In this document: positions 60,160 through 64,000 of the stretch, piece after piece
How the letters are laid out: every line of letters begins with the position of its first letter
How positions within the stretch are numbered: position 1 is the stretch's first letter
From: Phymorhynchus buccinoides
Taxonomy: Eukaryota; Mollusca; Gastropoda; Neogastropoda; Raphitomidae
Assembly (NCBI GenBank): GCA_017654935.2
Contig: CM065680.1
Span: 34,309,127 to 34,373,126, forward strand
Direction of reading: 5' to 3'
DNA length: 64,000 nt
Position numbers and translations under genes: made by a program
Notes under the pieces: generated by a model
The model's input: only the letters and a program-made list of their open reading frames with translations
The model's database searches: none
Told to the model about the DNA's origin: nothing

Positions 60160-60983
60160 CACCAGGCTTATTATAATTAGGTAACTAAGCAAATGACATT
60201 GTGATATTATAACAAAGACTGATTGGTATTTTAAACGAGCCAGTATTTAGCACTGTTGAAAAAGCTGCTTCTGAGATGACAGGGCAGTACAGTTTCATTT
60301 TTCAAGGGTATGTTATGGTATTTGAATAGTCACAGAAGTTGACTTTTTGTACGTGTGTTTTTCTCAGTTGATGCTATAACTTGAGGCTTTTGAACATTTG
60401 TTAATATTACCAGGTACTTTATATGAGTTTGGATTGTTCAAGATATTCATTTATTGCAATGGTAATGTTTACATTTTTAAATAAGTCTTTAGTAGAAGCA
60501 AAGGGTTAGATAATATTTCGGTTCAAACAGGGTGGGATTTTTTTTCAAGAGGATGGCAAAACAAGAAATGATTTGTTTACGAAAGGCATCAAGTTTTATT
60601 TTACATCACAGACATACATTTTTTCAGTTTGTATTTTGCTTTATGCTGTGTTGCTTTTATTTTAAAATTGCTTTGAAACTATTGAGTGTGTAATTGAGCA
60701 TGTTTGTGCTGTCTGTAATTCTAACATATTAAGTTCTAGTGTATTTGAAAAACAAGTTTAAAATAGGGGAGACATTATCAAAAGACTATTTCTCAGAAAA
60801 TATAATTGCATTAACAGAAAGGCTTAAATTGTTTTCCTTAACAGTAGAAGCTGTAGTGTTTTGTTTGAAGTTCATTGTCAAAAGTTAAGAACCATATTAT
60901 GAAGGGTTCCTTGATTGTATGCACAGAACAACTAGACTAGTTTTATGAAAACTGAGTTCGGGCAAGTCTTGATAAAACTTAAC
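60160..60983 (+). other. UBE2D 3' UTR and flank
   Basis: Follows TGA 60157–60159. A/T-rich, no second gene, no repeat recognised. No canonical AATAAA was found close to the stop. Confidence 0.45.
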
Positions 60984-63900
60984 CAGGGTTCATACGCCCC
61001 TTTAGAACCCCTTTGAACTCGGTCAAAAAGGTGCTTGCAAACCCTTTAAAATGAGCGACATTTTAAGGAGCCCTTGAAAATCTATCCTCTCAGTAGGCGT
61101 AGATGATGTGCGTTTCGAAAATTTAAAGCATTCACCGCACAACTGTGTCAACATGCTGATGGGAGCCTGCGGCTCGAAAAAGAAGAATATTGCGGGTGGA
61201 TATCCCATTGTGCAGAAATTCAGCACACATTCTTGTGTACATTGTAGCCCAACTTGTGCAACAAAGTACCGAATGTGAAAAGTATGGACAGTCGAAGTGC
61301 GAAGCCGCCGTTAGCCACAGCAGGGCGTCCTTGACCGCCACGCCCCTGTGCCTCGACGCAGGATTTCCAGCCGTCCACGCTCGCCCTGGTTTCCAGCAGT
61401 TGGTTCCCAAGTTCTTGACGCTAAACGTGTTAGGCGTAGGGCCGACAGGCAGTGGTTAAAAACAAACCTCGAGGTTCATAAGCAAATTTTACGAATTGCT
61501 AATAATTCTGTGAATGCAATTGTTCAACAAGCGAAATCAGCCTTTTACAATGCAAAAATATTAGCATGCACCACAACCAAGCAACTGTTTATGGTCACAG
61601 ACGCACTCATGGGGAGAATAAAATCATCTCCCCTTCCTTCATCTGTCTGTCTCTCTGATCTACCCCACAAATGTTTTGACTTTTTTACTGAAAAAATTAG
61701 TAACATTCGTGCAACCCTGGACGCTCAGTCAGAAACTGTGCCCAAAGTTCATTACAACTTTTCTCTGGCATTCCATTGACTGACTTTGAACCTGTGACAG
61801 ACGCTGTTGTCAAAGATGTCATCAAGAAGACTGCTATCAAAACATGCGTTCTTGATCCCCTCCCCTCCTCTTTATTGTCTGCATGCATTGATGATTTGTT
61901 GCCTTATATTACCTTTGTGGTAAATGAATCACTCACCTCTGGTTGTTTCCCGTCTGCACTGAAAACTGCTGTTGTTCGACCTCTTTTGAAGAAACCCTCT
62001 CTTGACCCTGAAAACCTGAAAAACTACCGACCTGTCTCCAACTTGTCTTTCCTCTCTAAGATCATTGAAAAGATTGCACTTCTCCAACTCCAAAATCACC
62101 TTGACCGCAACAACCTACTCTATTCCTTGCAGTCTGCCTATCGCACTGGACACAGTTCAGAAACCGCTCTGTTGAAGATAGTAAACAATCTTCTGTCTGC
62201 TCTTGATGGTGGTCAGGTTTCTCTGCTCTCTCTTCTAGACCTGTCTTCTGCCTTTGATACCATCGATCACTCCACCCTCCTCTCTAGACTTCAACATACT
62301 TTTGGCATCTCTTCTTAATGCACTGACATGGTTTCGCTCGTACCTCTCCAGCCGTACTCAAGTTGTCTCTGTCAACGGCTTCTCTTCAAGTTCAGCCGAT
62401 TTGAAGCATGGAGTTCCCCAGGGCTCTGTTCTGGGTCCCATTCTTTTTGTTCTATGCACTCAACCTATTTCTGACATTGTGGCCCATCATGACATTTACC
62501 ATCACTGCTTCTCTGATGACAACCAAATCTACACCTCTGGTGATATCTCTCTACTCCCATCCATCATTGAACGTACACAGCTATGTATTTCTGACATCAA
62601 GGCATGGATGACTTGCAACAAGCTCCAGCTAAACAACAACAAAACTGAACTGATTTTCATTCTATCAAAAAGGCTCATGTCTACAATCTCTGTCCCTACT
62701 TCTGTCCAACTTGGAAACTCTCATTCAGACCTCTACTACTGTGCGCAATCTAGGCGTTGTACTGGACCAGACACTCTCTTTTCAAAGTCAAATTTCTTCT
62801 GTCTGCCGTGCTTGCTATTTGGAGCTTCGGCGCATCAGTTCTGTACGTCATCTTCTGTCTGAAGAAGCCACCAAAACCCTCATTTCTGCCTTTGTTCTTT
62901 CAAGACTTGATTACTGTAATTCTCTCCTTGCTGGCTGCCCACAAAATCTGATTAAATTGCAGAAAGTCCAAAATAATGCTGCTCGCCTCGTCCTGAAATG
63001 CCCGAGGACCTCTCATGTTTCTCCTTTGCTTCAATCTCTCCACTGGCTCCCTGTTGAAAAGCGCATTGAGTATAAACTCTCTATTATGTTACAAGTCGCT
63101 GATTGGTTTGGGCCCATCATATCTCTCTGATCTTCTATCGATTTATACTCCCACTAGACTGCTTCGCTCCTCCTCTGACACTCACGTTCTGCAGATCCCT
63201 CGTTTCCGTGCCAGAACTCTTGGCGAACGTTCTTTTTCTTTCCAAGCTCCCTCCTCCTGGAACGGCCTCCCTTCTGCACTCCGAACCTCAAACAGCCTCT
63301 CTTCTTTCAAGTCCTCCCTCAAAACAACTCTTCAAAACATAATCTTTCTCCTCCTCCTCCTGCAAAGGTTATCCATTGAGTCATGTGTGTGCGTGCGCGC
63401 GCATGTGTTTGTTGGTGTGTGTGTGTGTTTGACCTCAAGTTTGTGTGAGTGTTTTGTGTGTTGTCTAACTTTTCATTTTGTTAGTATTGTTTTTATCATG
63501 ATTGTAAGCGCTTAGGGCTTTTGTTAAGATTAAGCGCCCTAAATATTCATTATTATTATTATTAAATAAAACATCTAGAGCGAGAAAAGCCAACTGGCTT
63601 GTGGTTTTGATGAAAGACTTTTTAAAACTACACACAACACAGTAGAAAAGCTGAAGTGTTGTGCACGATCCACACTGTCATAATAGCCACCACAGCTTCC
63701 AATCAGCTTTGTCTGTGTGAAGACTCAAGAGTAGTCTGTGGGAATACTGCCAAGTGTGGAAGTAAAGTACCAGTACAGTATTTTTTTTTCTCTGTGTGCT
63801 TGTTTGAAAAGACATTTAAGGGTTTAACATTTTTCAGTTTCAGTTTTTGGTTTTGGGAAATAATTTTGAGTTTGGGGGTGAAGCTATTTTGCGTTAATTT

Positions 63901-63992
63901 TGTTCATTTTATTAACTTCGGGGCCCCTTGAAAAATCCAAATACGCCCTTGAAAAATCCTTGATTTTTGTTCCACTTCAAGAGTAAGAACCC
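60984..63992. mobile_element. Possible hAT-like element carrying a nested LINE
   Basis: Starts ccagggttcatacgcccctt and ends aagtaagaaccc-type sequence. GGGTTC and GAACCC are inverted, and AACTTAA flanks both ends (60976–60982, 63993–63999), the right copy being the last bases of the window. Interior pieces near each end share the theme 'acgcccttgaaaaatcc'. Boundaries rest on short matches only. Confidence 0.35.
61405..63566 (+). mobile_element. 5'-truncated, frameshifted CR1/L2-like LINE (reverse transcriptase)
   Basis: Encodes most of a non-LTR retrotransposon polymerase but no endonuclease. Blocks in order: RQWLKTNLEVHKQILRIAN linker; DPLPSSLLSACIDDLLP; KNYRPVSNLSFLSKIIEKI; SAYRTGHSSETALL; LLDLSSAFDTIDH (catalytic Asp); LKHGVPQGSVLGPILF; CFSDDNQIY (the FADD box, here FSDD); LNNNKTELIF; TVRNLGVVLDQTLSF; LDYCNSLLAGCP; LHWLPVEKRIEYK; SSWNGLPSALR. 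Single-base shifts near 61765, 62315, 62715 and 63090 move the frame each time. The 3' end is …ttaagcgccctaaatattca followed by an ATT microsatellite, the usual tail type for this group. Inactive copy. Confidence 0.85.
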
Positions 63993-64000
63993 AACTTAAA
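63567..64000. other. Non-coding end of window
   Basis: No gene. Possibly the right-hand part of a larger DNA transposon (see 60984–63992). Confidence 0.4.

Overview
This is animal nuclear DNA: intron-rich genes with GT–AG splice sites, very long microsatellites and many decayed transposons. The mix of dispersed repeats suggests a marine mollusc, probably a gastropod. That is an inference from repeat style and gene content; no marker here proves it.

Layout. (1) 356–4290, minus strand: a broken copy of an uncharacterised repetitive gene, carrying at least three frameshifts and several stops. A 114-bp piece of its coding sequence is amplified about nine times. (2) 4560–8680: non-coding DNA with a possible promoter near 5600–5780. 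(3) 8685–36732, plus strand: RAD54B, a Swi2/Snf2 DNA translocase of homologous recombination. I resolve 24 coding exons whose lengths sum to 3138 nt (1045 aa plus stop). Its introns hold a 5.4-kb, 62-bp minisatellite, an 89-bp minisatellite, a triplicated exon piece and many MITEs, SINEs and LINE fragments. (4) 36733–41041: 3' flank, dispersed repeats and a repeat array containing nuclear-receptor-like half-sites. (5) 41042–47954 and 52611–60159, plus strand: two tandem six-exon paralogues of the UBE2D ubiquitin-conjugating enzyme. The second looks fully functional (147 aa, catalytic Cys85). The first has an intact reading frame and splice sites, but Gly replaces the catalytic Cys. (6) About 61400–63566: a 5'-truncated, frameshifted CR1/L2-like LINE, possibly nested in a hAT-like element that reaches the window edge.

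How the genes relate. RAD54B (recombination motor) and UBE2D (general E2) lie on the same strand but form no operon; no functional link is shown. The most unusual signals are tandem duplications that copy RAD54B splice signals (about six donors, roughly 88 acceptors, three copies of one exon start), the catalytically dead UBE2D paralogue, the nonsense mutation spread through a coding repeat, and a set of MITEs whose target-site duplications can be read directly, one with its empty site preserved alongside.
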